Shown in pieces: positions 10,892-23,111 of a DNA stretch of 64,000 nt (position 1 is the stretch's first letter; every line of letters starts with the position of its first letter). The DNA is from Drosophila persimilis. Taxonomy: Eukaryota > Arthropoda > Insecta > Diptera > Drosophilidae. The notes under the pieces are model-generated. The model did not search any database. It had not been told where the DNA came from and was given only the letters and a program-made list of their open reading frames with translations. Location of the stretch: positions 682,001 through 746,000 of the forward strand of contig NW_020825354.1 of assembly GCF_003286085.1 (NCBI RefSeq). Direction: 5' to 3'. Position numbers and translations under genes: made by a program.

Positions 10892-12110
10892 TTAGGCTCC
10901 ACCCTTCATCAGAGTACGATACCACTCGGGTATTATTTGATCTTCCGGCGAAGTGAGCACTCGATAGTACACGCTATCAGAGTGGGGAAGGAATTCAAGT
11001 TCGACCACTGTCTGTGGATCATTTATAGCCTCGAGGAGTTTTTTCAGCTCCTTGAGAAACTGCTCTAGGAATTTGAACATGGCCGTTGGACTCCAGGGCT
11101 TGTTGCGGGCCAACTCTGCCACATCGTGCCGCACAATGTCATGGCATATACCGTCCCCATCGCGCAATCCAACCATAATGGTTTTGACGCCGACTAGAAA
11201 TGACTGACCCCACCAGGTACGAGACTTGCAAAAATTGAATGAGCGCTGCTGCCTGGCCTCTGCCTCGAAAGCACCCGTCTTGAACTCCACAAACTGCAGG
11301 TTCTTGAGGGCTTCAGGATCATTGAAGTTACTAAAACAAACGAAAAAGTTAACATTAAAAATTATTTCCTAAATTGAATGGAAATGAATGGAAAATATCT
11401 GGAACTTACACAGGATTCCTGCTGACGATGCCATCCATTTCGGCTCCATAGAGCAAACGCATGCCCTGCAACGAACAGCGAAACATTGCGTTGAACTCTA
11501 CGGCCTCATTCACTGGGAGACTTGTGTCGGGCGGAGTATTGGGAACTGGCGACGACATGTACTGCTCGAATTTGAAGCCCCAAGAGCACATTGCTGCGGA
11601 GTGCTCAGTCATTGAAACCTTTTCCTCCCGTTGCTGATCGGTCTGAATTTTGGCAATATAAATGGTACCATTAAGCCTGGTGGCCCTCACGCAAAAATCG
11701 TCCCGCGTCTCGTACGGCATACACATGAGCAGCCGCAGCACGCCGCGACAGGCGACAAAGTCTGCGCGCAAAGCGAGCGATTTTGACTCGGTCGGAGTCA
11801 ACAGCTGCTGATGATTGTAAATGTACTTCAAAAGGTTTGCCAAATCGTCAATTCCCGTTTTTTCTATCTTGCGTATGACCCGCTCATATCCGGCCTTTAG
11901 GTCCAGTGGAAAGGATTCTTTTGGTGGCATCCACAGGTAGCTGGCACCGCTCGAATTGTCCTCAAACTCCTGTTGAGAGTTGATGCTGAAGAACCCAATG
12001 CATTCCGGATGACTGAATTTAGGAAATGAATGTCTGTATGTGCGTCCCAGCTTGTGCAGACGCCTGTCGACATGAAGACGTTGCACATCGTTGCTGCGTG
12101 CATGCGCCAT
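10892..12110 (-). CDS. Rai1: Rai1/DXO decapping nuclease
   Basis: Two exons (11410-12110, 10892-11330) give 379 residues. Family motifs are visible in order: GYERVIRKIE, FVACRGVLRLL (the R involved in substrate binding), GAEMDGI (the E-x-D metal pair), QFVEFKTGAF (the E-h-K pair) and a W-rich segment around FCKSRTWWGQSFLVG then VGLRDGDG. DXO/Rai1 enzymes remove incomplete or non-canonical caps (pyrophosphohydrolase, deNADding and 5'-3' exonuclease activities) in nuclear RNA quality control. All metal-binding positions I can identify are kept, so it should be active. The promoter holds Motif 1 on the minus strand at 12221-12231. Confidence 0.93.
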
Positions 12111-12220
12111 TTTGTTAATTTCTTAATATTGGCTTCCACCGGTTAATTACACGACAAAATAAAACGAATTCGGTATTGTTCCAAAATTTTTCCCGGTAAA
12201 ACCAAGAAAAAGAAATGACC

Positions 12221-12400
12221 AGTGTGACCGCGTATTTATCGTTAACCTTCCGACTCTCAGAAATATACCGTCTCATTTTAAAAATATACTGATGAATTCA
12301 TGTTCTATATTCCTCGATTTGTATATTCCGTGGAATATTACTAGCTATCTAGATCTCTCAGCCCTGCCCTTATAATTTTATCCAATTATCCAATTATCTA
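12221..12400 (-). promoter_or_regulatory. Repeated promoter module at Rai1 (Motif 1 / Motif 6)
   Basis: On the minus strand GCGGTCACACT (Motif 1, bound by M1BP) lies about 110 bp upstream of the Rai1 start. Behind it are AATATAC-type Motif 6 sites and a flank of about 100 bp containing ATTCCGTGGAATATTA and AGCTATCTAGATCTCTCAG. The same flank recurs at 16152-16345 and, more diverged, at 60225-60432. Confidence 0.75.
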
Positions 12401-13000
12401 TTTTCTAAATGACTGACTTATTTTACACACTTGACATTGATTTTTTGGCGCAATTTTGATTCCTCAACAACAATATATCGTCTCGTATGATGATAAATCA
12501 AAGTTAGCCCACTTAAGCCCCCTCAATTTAAATAGTTCAACTACTTGAGGTAAATGGCGGAAGATATTAAAGATTGTAAATTCATCTTGTAGACTTATGC
12601 CATCTTTCCTCTAAATTTAAACACTATATCTTTCTCCTGAACTGCGCCAACATTATTAAATTTTTATTATTTTCGGTGGAAAATTAAAATACCCCCTTGG
12701 CTTATAATAGGTTAATCGTTCTCCGTCAAGGATTGGAACATATTAATGTTTTTTTCCTTAAGGCGAGTCCTCCTATCAGAGACGATTTGTCCAGCCTGAA
12801 CATGAGTTCGGATTCTTCAGACGTCGCTGGCACGCATAAATATTTGAACATAAGGATTTTTACTAAATCGAATTCATTTTCGTTGACCATCTCGATAATG
12901 CCAAACCAGCGATAGTGCCATCGATAGTTCTCCACAAACAAAAACGACTGCAGAATAACAAAAACTAAACTAAATTTGTTTCGAAGATTGGTTGATCAAA
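12401..13000. other. Intergenic, Rai1 to amx
   Basis: AT-rich spacer. A CATCGATAG site at 12918-12926 lies about 75 bp before the amx start and is a candidate DRE. No gene is seen. Confidence 0.5.
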
Positions 13001-13816
13001 ATGCGACCACAACGTCAATGCATTGTAGTGAACATGCGCTCCGCGATAGCGCTAATTGTTATATTCGTGCTAAACGGCATTAAGAACAGCGAGACGGCCA
13101 GCGGTGGCAACCAAATGGATCTATCCGATGCAAAGGGCGACCACAAGGACAACAGCAATGCCAGCAATAATAATAACAACGACAACGAAGTATTTATGCC
13201 GGCTCTGGGCAATATGGTATCCAAAACGTCATCATCCTCCAGTGCATCCATCGATAACATAACCACCTACACCAGCAGCAGCAGCAACAACAACATGCTA
13301 TGTCCTTTCGATAGAGAGACGCCCTGCGACCGTCTGCAGTTCCCCTGCATCCGATGCAGCTACAACTATGGCTGCTACTACGGACGCGAGGTAAACGTCA
13401 CCTGCGAGGCCATCACCAATGTCCAGTGCCAGGGCGAGCGCACCTTTCAGCGTCAGATGAGCTGTCGCTACTGCTACCAGACGGAGCTCTGGCAGCAGAG
13501 CTGCCTGCAGCGCGCCAATTGCAACAAATTCTATCGCACCAATTGCACTGTCCACCAGGATGTCCTCTGTCTGGGCAATCGTTCGTTTACACGAAACCTA
13601 AAATGCAACTGGACGCAGGGCTATCGCTGGAGCACAGCGCTGTTGATAAGCCTCACCCTGGGCGGCTTTGGGGCCGATCGCTTCTATTTGGGCCACTGGC
13701 AGGAGGGAATTGGCAAGCTGTTCAGCTTCGGTGGTCTCGGCGTTTGGACCATCATCGATGTCCTGCTCATTTCGATGCACTATTTGGGACCGGCCGATGG
13801 TTCGCTCTATATTTAG
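13001..13816 (+). CDS. amx: Almondex, TM2 domain protein (TM2D3 orthologue)
   Basis: A single-exon frame of 271 residues from ATG 13001 (context TCAAAATGCG). An N-terminal signal peptide (about residues 12-32) is followed by an Asn/Ser-rich linker and then a Cys-rich ectodomain with repeated C-x2-C and MSCRYCYQTE, NCT and CNWT sites. At the end are the two TM2 helices with GGFGADRFYLGHWQEGIGK and the invariant tail GPADGSLYI. The DRF turn between the helices is intact. In D. melanogaster almondex is a maternal neurogenic factor required for Notch signalling at the gamma-secretase step. The tail and Cys spacing distinguish it from TM2D1 and TM2D2. Confidence 0.95.
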   Translation: MRPQRQCIVVNMRSAIALIVIFVLNGIKNSETASGGNQMDLSDAKGDHKDNSNASNNNNNDNEVFMPALGNMVSKTSSSSSASIDNITTYTSSSSNNNMLCPFDRETPCDRLQFPCIRCSYNYGCYYGREVNVTCEAITNVQCQGERTFQRQMSCRYCYQTELWQQSCLQRANCNKFYRTNCTVHQDVLCLGNRSFTRNLKCNWTQGYRWSTALLISLTLGGFGADRFYLGHWQEGIGKLFSFGGLGVWTIIDVLLISMHYLGPADGSLYI

Positions 13817-13977
13817 GGTGGGGTGTGCCTGGGGATCTGACCTATAGGTTTAAGAAGACTGTTTGTTAGCCAAAAGCCTAGAACATAAGCAAAAATCTAA
13901 CCATTACCATGTACATATGTATTTGTTTTGTTCAAGAACACATTATTACATAACGATAATCGAGTATTATGCCAGGA

Positions 13978-15921
13978 CTATGCCTCTGTTGGGGGGCCAG
14001 AGGATGGCTCGCAAACGGCACCCACATCGTCATCGCCATCGTCGAATTTTGTGTGCTTGGCCAGCACTTTGGATACCTTCTCGCGCCCCCGCCTTTGCTG
14101 TACGCGCACCTTCTTGGTGAGCTTCGCTTCGCGATCCTGTTCGATTTTGCGCCAGTACTGGGTCTCGGCCTGGCCATCTAGCACCTTCAGTTGCCTCTCG
14201 GCACAGCTCAGCTGGCGCACCAACTCCTCGGCGGCGGTAGGTGTAGCCATGCGCAAGGTGGCCGCTTGATCACCCTCTTTAATGTCCACATACTTGATAT
14301 CCGGATATTGGCGCATGTCGGTCTTGAACTCTTTGATGTTGGTGCACGGCTCATGCAGCGTGCACTCGACAATGAGCCCCGGCTCGTACTTGAAGAGCGG
14401 TGTGCGCTCCTGGGAGGGATCCTCGGTGCGAACGGCGCTGCGACTGTCATCCGTCTCTCCGCCACCGGCTCCATAGAAATTCATGTTCATTTTGTGGACA
14501 GCCTTGCGACGCTTTGGCGGCACGGGCACGCTGGCCTCCGTCGCCCCACCGCCATCATCGGCATCGCTGAGCGGCTCGCCCTCCTCACCACCACCGCCAA
14601 CGCTCGCGTTCGTGCTGTTAGTCTTCGTCTCCGATAACTGCTGGCCGCCAGTCGCCTGCATGGGTGTGCGCTTGCGTGGATGATTGGGATCCAACTGTTG
14701 CTGCTGCGACTCGCGCCACAACTTGGCCTTCGCCTCGCTGACCAGGCGACGCTGCAGATTGAGGTATTTGTTGCGCAGACTGCACCAGCTAGTCTTTGGT
14801 AAGACCTTCAGCTCTACGGCGGTGGGATCAATGTTGGGCTTGTCTATGATGGCCTTCTTCTTGCGCTTGCGGCGACGCTTCTTTGCTTCGTCAGCCTCTC
14901 CATCTCCAGCTCCCTCCCCCTCGCCAGCTGTTTGATCATCTTTCGCGGCGTTCTCCTCCTCCTCCGCCGTTGAGGCCTCCTGGTCCGATTCACTTGCGGT
15001 CTCTTCGGCAGTGGATGTCTCGCTAGGCTGGTGTTCCAGCTTGATACGCTTAATGTCATGCTGATCTTCCTCCTTGGCCCTGCACGAGGCAAGGTCTCTC
15101 TTGCGACCCCGCTTGTTGGCATCCTCCTGCGATGCATCAACATTTTTGGCCTGCTGTTGTTGCTGCTGAAATGAGCGAACGCTAGCCAAAACGGCTGGGT
15201 CTGTGTCAAGGGATAGGACACCCTGGACCTGGGCAAAGGCTTTTACCGCCTTCTCCAGGGCACTGCTGCGTTCGAACTCGATGAAGGCAAACTCCTTGAT
15301 CTTCTTGGTGCCTGGGTAGTGAGGTAGCGATACATAGGCCACAGGGCCATAGCGACTGAAGACTTCCTTCAGCCAATCGTGGCTGGCATTTGCCGGCAGG
15401 GCCTCCACATACAGCGTCTTGTCATTGACGTCGCGCTGGTCGGGCAGCTTGGTCTTGCGGCGTACCTTCAGGGCGCTCTCATCCAACTCCAACAGCTGGG
15501 AGTTGTTTAATGCCTTGGCTATCTGCTTTACATCCTCGGCGAGCGGCTTCATTTTGTTGAACGTGAGAAAGATCTCCAGGGGAACATCTAGTTAGAAGTT
15601 TTCAGAATTTAATGGCTGCTATAAAAGCGTTTTTTTGCTGTGCCACTTACAAGGATCCTGGTCCACATAGCGCCGCAGGAAGCGATCTTTAGTCAGATTC
15701 GCATCGCCAAAATAAAACTCCATTTGGCTGCGAATGGAATTGTACAAATGCCGTTTGCGTTTGCGACCACCGGCGGCGGCATCTCTTTTGGCCGGCTCAC
15801 TTGACTCTGCATCAGTTTCCTTGGCATCCTGTTCGATTTGGTCCAGGGGGGGTACTTTCTCTGCCTTGGAGGTAGGCTCCTGGCCCTCGCTCTTATCACT
15901 GGCTGTGACTTTGGCTGCCAT
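13978..15921 (-). CDS. Larp7: La-related protein 7 (7SK/U6 RNA chaperone)
   Basis: Exon 1 is 15651-15921 and exon 2 is 13978-15587; the split codon falls inside the La motif, and the total is 626 residues. The La motif spans about residues 58-135 (SIRSQMEFYFGDANLTKDRFLR ... FLTFNKM). RRM1 follows from about 147 (TLYVEALPA ... FAFIEFE). A long acidic/basic low-complexity linker then leads to a C-terminal RRM (about 475-560: LIVECTLHEPCTNIKEF). LARP7 binds the 3' oligoU of 7SK RNA, stabilises the 7SK snRNP that restrains P-TEFb, and guides U6 modification. It is head to head with mxc. The longest uncertainty is the length of the linker. Confidence 0.93.
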
Positions 15922-16961
15922 TAAATAAAATACAAAATATTTTTGTATGCGAGGCGATTTGGATTTTATTAAGCAGCCGAGCCGGCCCCAGTGTTACACT
16001 GAACCGTCTGGTCAGGCAACGCAGATGTCAGTAGTTTTTGCAAGCGGCAAACAGATGCGAATGTAAAGTACACTGTTCGGCAGCAACAACCATATAATCG
16101 TGTCTTTATTCAAAATTGAAACAAGCTAAAGACCTTAATAAACATTTATATAGTGTGACCGCGGACTTATCGATAAAATATACCGTCCGACACTCAGAAA
16201 TATACCGAAACATACCGTCTCATTTAAAAAATATACCGTAAATAGACTGATGAATTCAAGTTCTATATATCGCGATTTATATATTCCGTGGAATATTAGT
16301 AGCTATCTAGATCTCTCAGCCCTGCCCACATAATTTTATACGATTGTTGAATCTATTTTCTACTTGATTGGCTTAATTTTAACACTTGCTTTTATTGGAT
16401 TTCTATATAACGTTAAAAGAGAAATTTAATAGATTGATGAAATTTACCTAATATACCATTATATACCGATATACCGAAAATATACCGTTGGCTCAATTTT
16501 GGCCTCAGGGCTACCGGATCAGTGGGACACCCAACCGACTGGCAGCGCTGCGCAGCTGTCAATTGTTTTGGCGGGCACAAACAAAATGAGAACATTAGGT
16601 GTGTTGTACAGTGCGGCACAATAGGCAGCAACAACAAAACGTAAATAAAGCGATACCAATTAAATAGGAATTTTGTTTAATCAATCTAATAACCTGGACC
16701 GCAGCTTTCGGCAAAACATTAATCAATAATTAACTTCTGGGTATGTGTGTTGTGAATAAAAGTGAATAGTGTGTTAAAACTAGGGTCCGCACCTAAGGCC
16801 GCGTCCGCGACGCGCTGCCAAGGCGAATGGCAAGCCAGGCAAAAGCAAAAGCAAAGCAGAGAGCCGAAGGAAAAGAGGAAGCATCCGAACCAAACAAGCG
16901 TTTATTTTACACTTTGGCGAATATATCGAGTGCGGCAAGCATGTGCCGTTGAGCAGCAGAC
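15922..16961. promoter_or_regulatory. Bidirectional promoter region, Larp7 and mxc
   Basis: About 1.04 kb between divergent starts. On the minus strand a Motif 1 site (16152-16162), a DRE TATCGATA (16168-16175) and a run of TATACCG Motif 6 repeats (16180-16245) are followed by the same long flank as at Rai1. A second TATACCG cluster lies at 16453-16490, followed by a likely mxc start region near 16530-16640. Confidence 0.7.
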
Positions 16962-19900
16962 ATGGAATCAATTGTTTTGCACTCGGATGTGGCTCGTCTG
17001 GTATTGGGTAATTACTGTTTACTGTTTACATCCGTAAACACTTGTAATTCTGTTGTGGCATTTTCTTTTGTGGCTTGGCTCCCCGCTCCCTTGCAGGTTA
17101 CCTGGTGAATCAGGATCTGAAAAAAGCCGCTCACACACTGTGCCGCACATCGCCGCACTTGCGGCAGGAATGCGTTGCCCTCAAGCGGGGCCTGCAGACG
17201 CACAACTTTCTCAATGGCGGCCTGGAGGACATCATATGCGAGCACGTCAAGATCACTGGATTGGGTAAGGACACTGCACTCCTCCCTCCTCCTGCTCTTG
17301 CGGCACTACAGTTTACATATGTATGCTTCTACTTTTAGTGGCCCAGGCTCTGCAGAAGCTGCCGCTGGAACTGCGCCATCAATTGCAACAGCTCAAGCTG
17401 TCCGAGCGCGTCTTCGAGCTGATGAACATGGATCGCAACTCGAACACCAGCAAGCCAGCAGCAGCAGCAGCAGCGGGGGCGACCACCAGCACACCCAGCC
17501 GCGCGCATCGCAAAAGGAGACGCATGTAACTAGACACGGCTGATTGTGCTGCACAGGCCACAGCTCCACAGACGCGCACATTTCAAACGGATGCGTTTAT
17601 ATTTCAGACGCACCCAATCGCCTGTAGGATTCTCGCCATCGCCCACGTTAAGCAAGCGTCCGCGTCTCCTGCCACCTTACATTTGCTGCAGCCTGAACCG
17701 CGATAAGTCGCACATAAGCGGCTTTCTGGCCAGCCATGTGGACGACGATGACGAAGTCGAAGCCGACGATCAGGATGAGGATGAGGAGGAGTCAGATGCG
17801 GAGAGCACCTTGGCTAGCGAGGATATAGGAGAAGAGGAGATGCCGCCAGAGCCGCGCAACAATTCCACGCCACGTCAAAATAACGACGAGGCCGAGCCGG
17901 AGCTAATGCTTACCCCGCAAACAATGCCAGTGAGTGAGAACAACTCATATCCAATCGGGATTAAATCGAATTGTAATCCCCCTCTCCCTCTCTTCCTTCC
18001 CGCACAGGAGCTAACGACGGCCATTATTAATAATCCCGATTTCCGTGAGACTTTGGTCAAGAACATCAATGTGGCCCTACAGACGGTGACCATTAACAAT
18101 CCCACAGTTAGCTGTGATGCTATCCTGGACGGCCTGGTGCGTAACATACTGGAGGCCACCGAGAAGGATCCCTCATTCGATCGTATCATCCAAGAGGTGG
18201 TGGGTGCCGACGAACCAGACACCATGGAAGGCCAACCCATAGAAGAAGAAGCAGTAGCAGCAGCAACAAAAACGGCAGCCGCTTCTCCTCCAGTACAATT
18301 AGTGGCACAGGCACAGCCAGAGGCAGAGGAAGTGATTGAGCCTGCCAATGACCCGGAACCACCACAAACACCGCTGATCATACGCACTGCGGTGGCGGCT
18401 AATTCATGTGATGATCCCAACTTTTCCATCTCCAAGCTGATTGTGTTCAATTCGAATGAGAGTGTCCAGAAGCTGGTCAGAGCAGCAGATCCCACCGGCA
18501 GCGCCGCCTCCACCAATGTGAGCTTCACCAGTGAGAACCTTAGCCTGAACTTCGATCCTGGGACCATGCTGACAGAGGCAGAGGCTGCCGCCGCGGGTCA
18601 GGTGTGCGTGGATGCCACCACTGGACAACTGACCTTTCCCATGTTCTACTCGAATGGAGGCATGCTCTCCCATCTGCCGTTTCTGGTGAACAACGAGTGG
18701 GTGGCCCAGCAGCTGGGCCCGGATGCCTTCGCCAATGCAGAGGACTCTCACATAGAGATCTCGCTGCCAGAGCCCATTACCTTTACAGCCGACCAGCTGC
18801 CGCCCAATTCGATAATCATCAACAGTGCCCAGAAGCAGCCACCGTTGATGCCAACCTCCCAGCTTATCGATGAAACGGCGGCGGCAGATGCGGCGGGTGT
18901 CGTGCTGCAGGCTGATGCAGTGGAGGAAGAGAAGCAGGCAACAACAGCACTAGCAGAAGAAAAGCCCAAGCAGCAGGAGGAGCAGCAGCAGCAGGAGCCT
19001 CTGGCAGGGCAAGCTGCACTTCCACCCGCTTCGCTGGACTCCTCGCGGATGGTCATCGAACGGGCGACACCCTCCACATCGGGCATCATCAATGTGAAGG
19101 CCTATCGCAGTCTCTCAACGCCCCGCAAGCGCACCTCCCACGTGCGTACACTGACATTCTCGCCGAAAGTGCCGTCCGGAATGCTACCGAATCCCAACAC
19201 CACACCGCTGTCCACACGCAGGCTTGGAGTAGCCGCAGCCGCAGCCACTGCCACTGCCACTGCCACTGCCACTGCCGCTGGCAGGGCCAACGAGAAGCCC
19301 GTCATCAATAATGTGGAGATCATACCAGCAGGATCCGCGCTGGCGCCCGTTTCCGTTTCGGATTTGAGTGCCACTGACACCGGACACGGTGTCCCGCCGC
19401 TGTTTGCGATGGAAGAGTGCAGCAATCAGACGGTGATCAAGGCCTCATCGGCCAAGAAATCAAAGAAAAAAGCAGCGGAGGCAGCAGCAGCCGCGGCAGC
19501 TCCTGCCATGGCCGCTGTGACGCCCAAGCGCAAGCAGAAGCGTCAGGCGGCGGTGAATGCCTGCAAGAGGATCATTGCTCAGGCACCCGCACTGGAGGCG
19601 GAACCAACGGCAGTGGCCCCAAACGAAAGCGAGGAGGAGGCGTCGGCCAGCTCCTTGGATCCCAATGATAGTGCCGAGGCCAGCAAAGAGAACCAACAGA
19701 ATCAGCCTCCAGATGTGACCTCCTCATCCACCAGCCAAAGGGATCTCGATGCGGGACAGGAAATGCTGGCTGCCTGGAATCGCCAGTTGATTGGGTCCAG
19801 CAGCGATCTGGAGAATCGTCTGCGCGAGATCAATGCCAGGCAACAGGATGAAGCACCAACCCCCGCTGTAAAGCAAACACGCCCCCGTCGAAAGGTGACG

Positions 19901-22900
19901 CCCACCGCCAAAAAGAAAAAGGAGCCCAAGCCCAAGGCCAAGCCAGAGGCCAAGGCCAAGCCCAATCCAGAGGTCAAGGCCAAGCCGGAGCCCAAAGGCA
20001 AGTCCGCCAAAGCCAAAAAGCAGCAGCAAGAAGCGGGCGGCGGCACCGTTGGCGTTAGCATTAAGATCACGACGCCCCAAAAGCCAAAACCCAAGTCGAA
20101 GACCAAGAAAATTAAGAAGCCAGTTGCAGCAGCCGCCACAGCAGAAGATCCAGAAACACCAGCTCCCGTAGTGGAGAAAGAGCATGCGCCAGAACCGGAC
20201 GCCGGACCGCTGCCATCCGCAAATTCAGAACCGTTCATCCTCAGCCACGACATGGATGATATAGCCGCCAACATGGCCATGCTACTGGATACGCCCTTCA
20301 AGCAGCCGCCCATTGGATCTCTGAGCAGCATTGGGCCCGTTCATGGTGGGCCCATGGGTGTGCCGCCCACGCCTGGTGGTATGGCGATCCTACCGCTGGA
20401 CACGCCCTATGGCAAGCTGCCGACCAGCTCGTTTCTGTTTGGTTCGGACACAAAGAGCATCATGGACACGCCACAGATGAGCGCCATTACGCCTGGTTTC
20501 CGTCTGACCCCATTTGGCCACAGGTCGGGCACACCGCTGGGCAGTGCCGCCAAAACGGATTACTCATCAGGCAGCAGCTACTATCGGCCGGACGAGGCCG
20601 AGCATACGGATGCGAATGCGCAGTGCGCCATCCAGCAGGGCGAGGATTGGGAGGGAACAAAGCAGCAGCGGCAGCAACAGCAGCCAGAACCACAACAACA
20701 ACCGCAACCAGCAGTAGCTGCAGCTGAAACAGCCCCCAAGGGAGTCCAGGAAGAGCTGGATCCGAATGAAGCTGCAGTCCTCGATTTCGTGGAGGTTTGC
20801 ACCGAGCGTCTGATCATGGAACCCAATGTCCTGCGACGTGTGCGCTCTTTTGGAAGCGATGCGGTCGACAGCATCGAGGAGGCTACCGCCCTGGCCCTGG
20901 CCCTTGAACAGCAAGTGGAGGCGGCTCCGCCGCATTATAAACTGATGCCTGGCCTGCCCGAATCCGTGGTAGAGGAGGCATGCAGCAACTCAAGTTCATC
21001 GACGGCCAGCTCCTCGTCGAGCTCTAGCTCTAGTTCCAGTTCCTCCAGCAGCTCTTCTTCCTCCTCCTCCTCCTCCTCATCCGCGTCATCCTCGGCGCAG
21101 GGGAGCAGGAGCAGCCAGCAGCGGGAAAACGAAGTGGGAGACAGCCAGAAGACAGTGCGAATCAGCCTGGACAATCTCTCGAACATCAGTAGCACCGAGG
21201 ACGAGGAGTGGCTGAAGGCGGCAGCGGTGGCCCAGCCCCTGGCCATCGATTGCCAGCCGGGGCAGTTGGTCAGCCAGGATGGGGAGGTGCGGTATCCCAT
21301 TAGGAATTGGCTGACGCCCAGCAAGGAGTCCTCTAGAGGAGGATGCCCGCCACTTTCGCAGATCCTAGCTCCGCCTGGTGAGCGTCAGGGACCCCCAGCT
21401 CTCGTACCGTTCGGTGCTGCAGTTAGTCCAACTCCTCCATATCTTCCAGCGATGACCATCAAATTGACACTGCCGCCACGCTCCGCAGAGAAGCTGAACC
21501 AGCGCATGCAGTTGCAGCAGCAGCAGCTGCAGCAGATGCCGGGGTTGGAGCAGCCCTCGTCGTCTTCCAAGATGAGCGACCAAATGCACCAGTTGTTGCA
21601 CGCGAAGCGGGAGCGCGTTGTGGCCAAGGTCAAGCTGAATCCTCCAGCCAAAGCAGCGCCAAAGAAGCCGAAGCCCAAGAAGCTAGCAGCCATGCGGGAG
21701 ACGGCCAAACAGTCGAATCCGCCCATACAAAAAAAGCCCAAGAACATAGCCACAAAGAAGAAGGCAGCAGGAGCAGCCCCTGCACACGATCTCCCAACAT
21801 CAACACACGAACCCATACCCACACAGTCACTGCCTGAACGGACTCTGGATCCCCTGCTATACGCCCTGAATCTCTCCGCCAAGAAGCAAGAGCCGGGAGC
21901 AGTAGCATCGGTAGCATTAGCAGCAGCAGCCACAGCAGGCCCAGCCCCAGTCTCAGCTCCAGCTCCAGCCCCAGCCCTAGAGATGGTAGTCAGCCACCAA
22001 ATGACCAAATTGAGGGTGAAGGTGGCACGGAAAACGCAGGAGATTGCCGCACAGCCAGCGCCACAGAAACGTGGACGTCCCAGGAAGCCGCTGCCAAATG
22101 CAGATCAGGCCAAGACCACCACGAGACGTTCATCGCGTCTGATAGACAACAAAAGTAAGTGGGATCAAAACGAAGGGATAATCTCTTTGGATAATAATTA
22201 TATTAATTTTTTCAAGCAGCTCCCGCTCCGGAGGACGGCGAGCCCAAAGAGACGGAAAATGAGGAGCAAACGAAGCCAAAAAAATCAAACGGCAAAGCGG
22301 CCAGCAAAAAGAAACAGTCGTCGTCGTCGTCGTTGGCGTCCAAGAAGCGGCCAGAGGATACAGCTACTGCTGCCACTGCAGGTCCCACACTGCCGATGGT
22401 GGCCGAGGCACAGACCACACAGCCATCGCCAGAGTTGCAGCAGCAGCTGCAGCTGAAGATAGCCACACCCGAAGAGGAGGACGACCTGGACTACGAGCTG
22501 GATCTTTTCCTGAGCAGAAGCCACGAGAAGAACACGTATAGCTTTGTCTATGCGGATGCGGGGCCCAGGCATAAGAGCCCAAAGCTAAGGCGGCGTTCGA
22601 CTAGTTACTTCAAGAACTATCACATGCGCGTCATGATGGAGGACAATCAAATACACACGATGAGCATGGGCAGTCCTAATGTGTTGGGCATCAGCAGGCA
22701 ACCGAGTAGCTCGATCAGGAACATACCCAAGAAGCGGATACGCCGCCTGACCAGCGGCAGTGGTACTGCTACTGCTACTGCAGCGGGACCTGGAGCTGGA
22801 GCTGGAGTCAGTGTCCAGCCAATGGCCACATCCACGCCAGTGGCGAACAAGCTAATGTCTCGCAGTGATCCGATGCAGCAGCAGGATGAGAATGATCTGG

Positions 22901-23111
22901 AAGTGGCGGCCATGTGAGTGAATCTCTCTCAGGAATCTCTCTGAAATCTGTCCATTAAACTGCCATCTCTCTCTCTCATTCAAGCAGCACTACGTGTGGC
23001 CACAAGATGAGCGAAAACAGACGCAGCGCAGATCAGCAGCAAGATCAAGTAAATGAAGCCATGGAAATTGAAGATATCGAGTCCATACTCTCCCATTTGC
23101 ATGGCACTTGA
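16962..23111 (+). CDS. mxc: Multi sex combs, NPAT-like histone locus body scaffold
   Basis: Seven exons (16962-17007, 17097-17264, 17339-17525, 17608-17929, 18008-22154, 22217 or 22220-22913, 22985 or 22988-23111) give about 1,896 residues, close to the roughly 1,840 of D. melanogaster Mxc. The N-terminal LisH-type domain (residues 1-45, VARLVLGYLVNQDL then KKAAHTLCRTSP) drives oligomerisation of histone locus bodies. Downstream are acidic stretches, Ala- and Ser-rich tracts (poly-Ser at about 1238-1272), Lys/Pro-rich regions, an AT-hook-like KRGRPRKP (about 1594) and a conserved end IESILSHLHGT. Mxc concentrates histone pre-mRNA factors and activates replication-dependent histone genes. Two acceptors have tandem CAG alternatives. 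Intron 4 (17930-18007, 78 nt) is stop-free and in frame. Confidence 0.92.

Noticed and set aside
12992..13000. Upstream start for amx at 12992
   Set aside because: That codon is TTG; the first ATG at 13001 has a good context and the signal peptide follows it.
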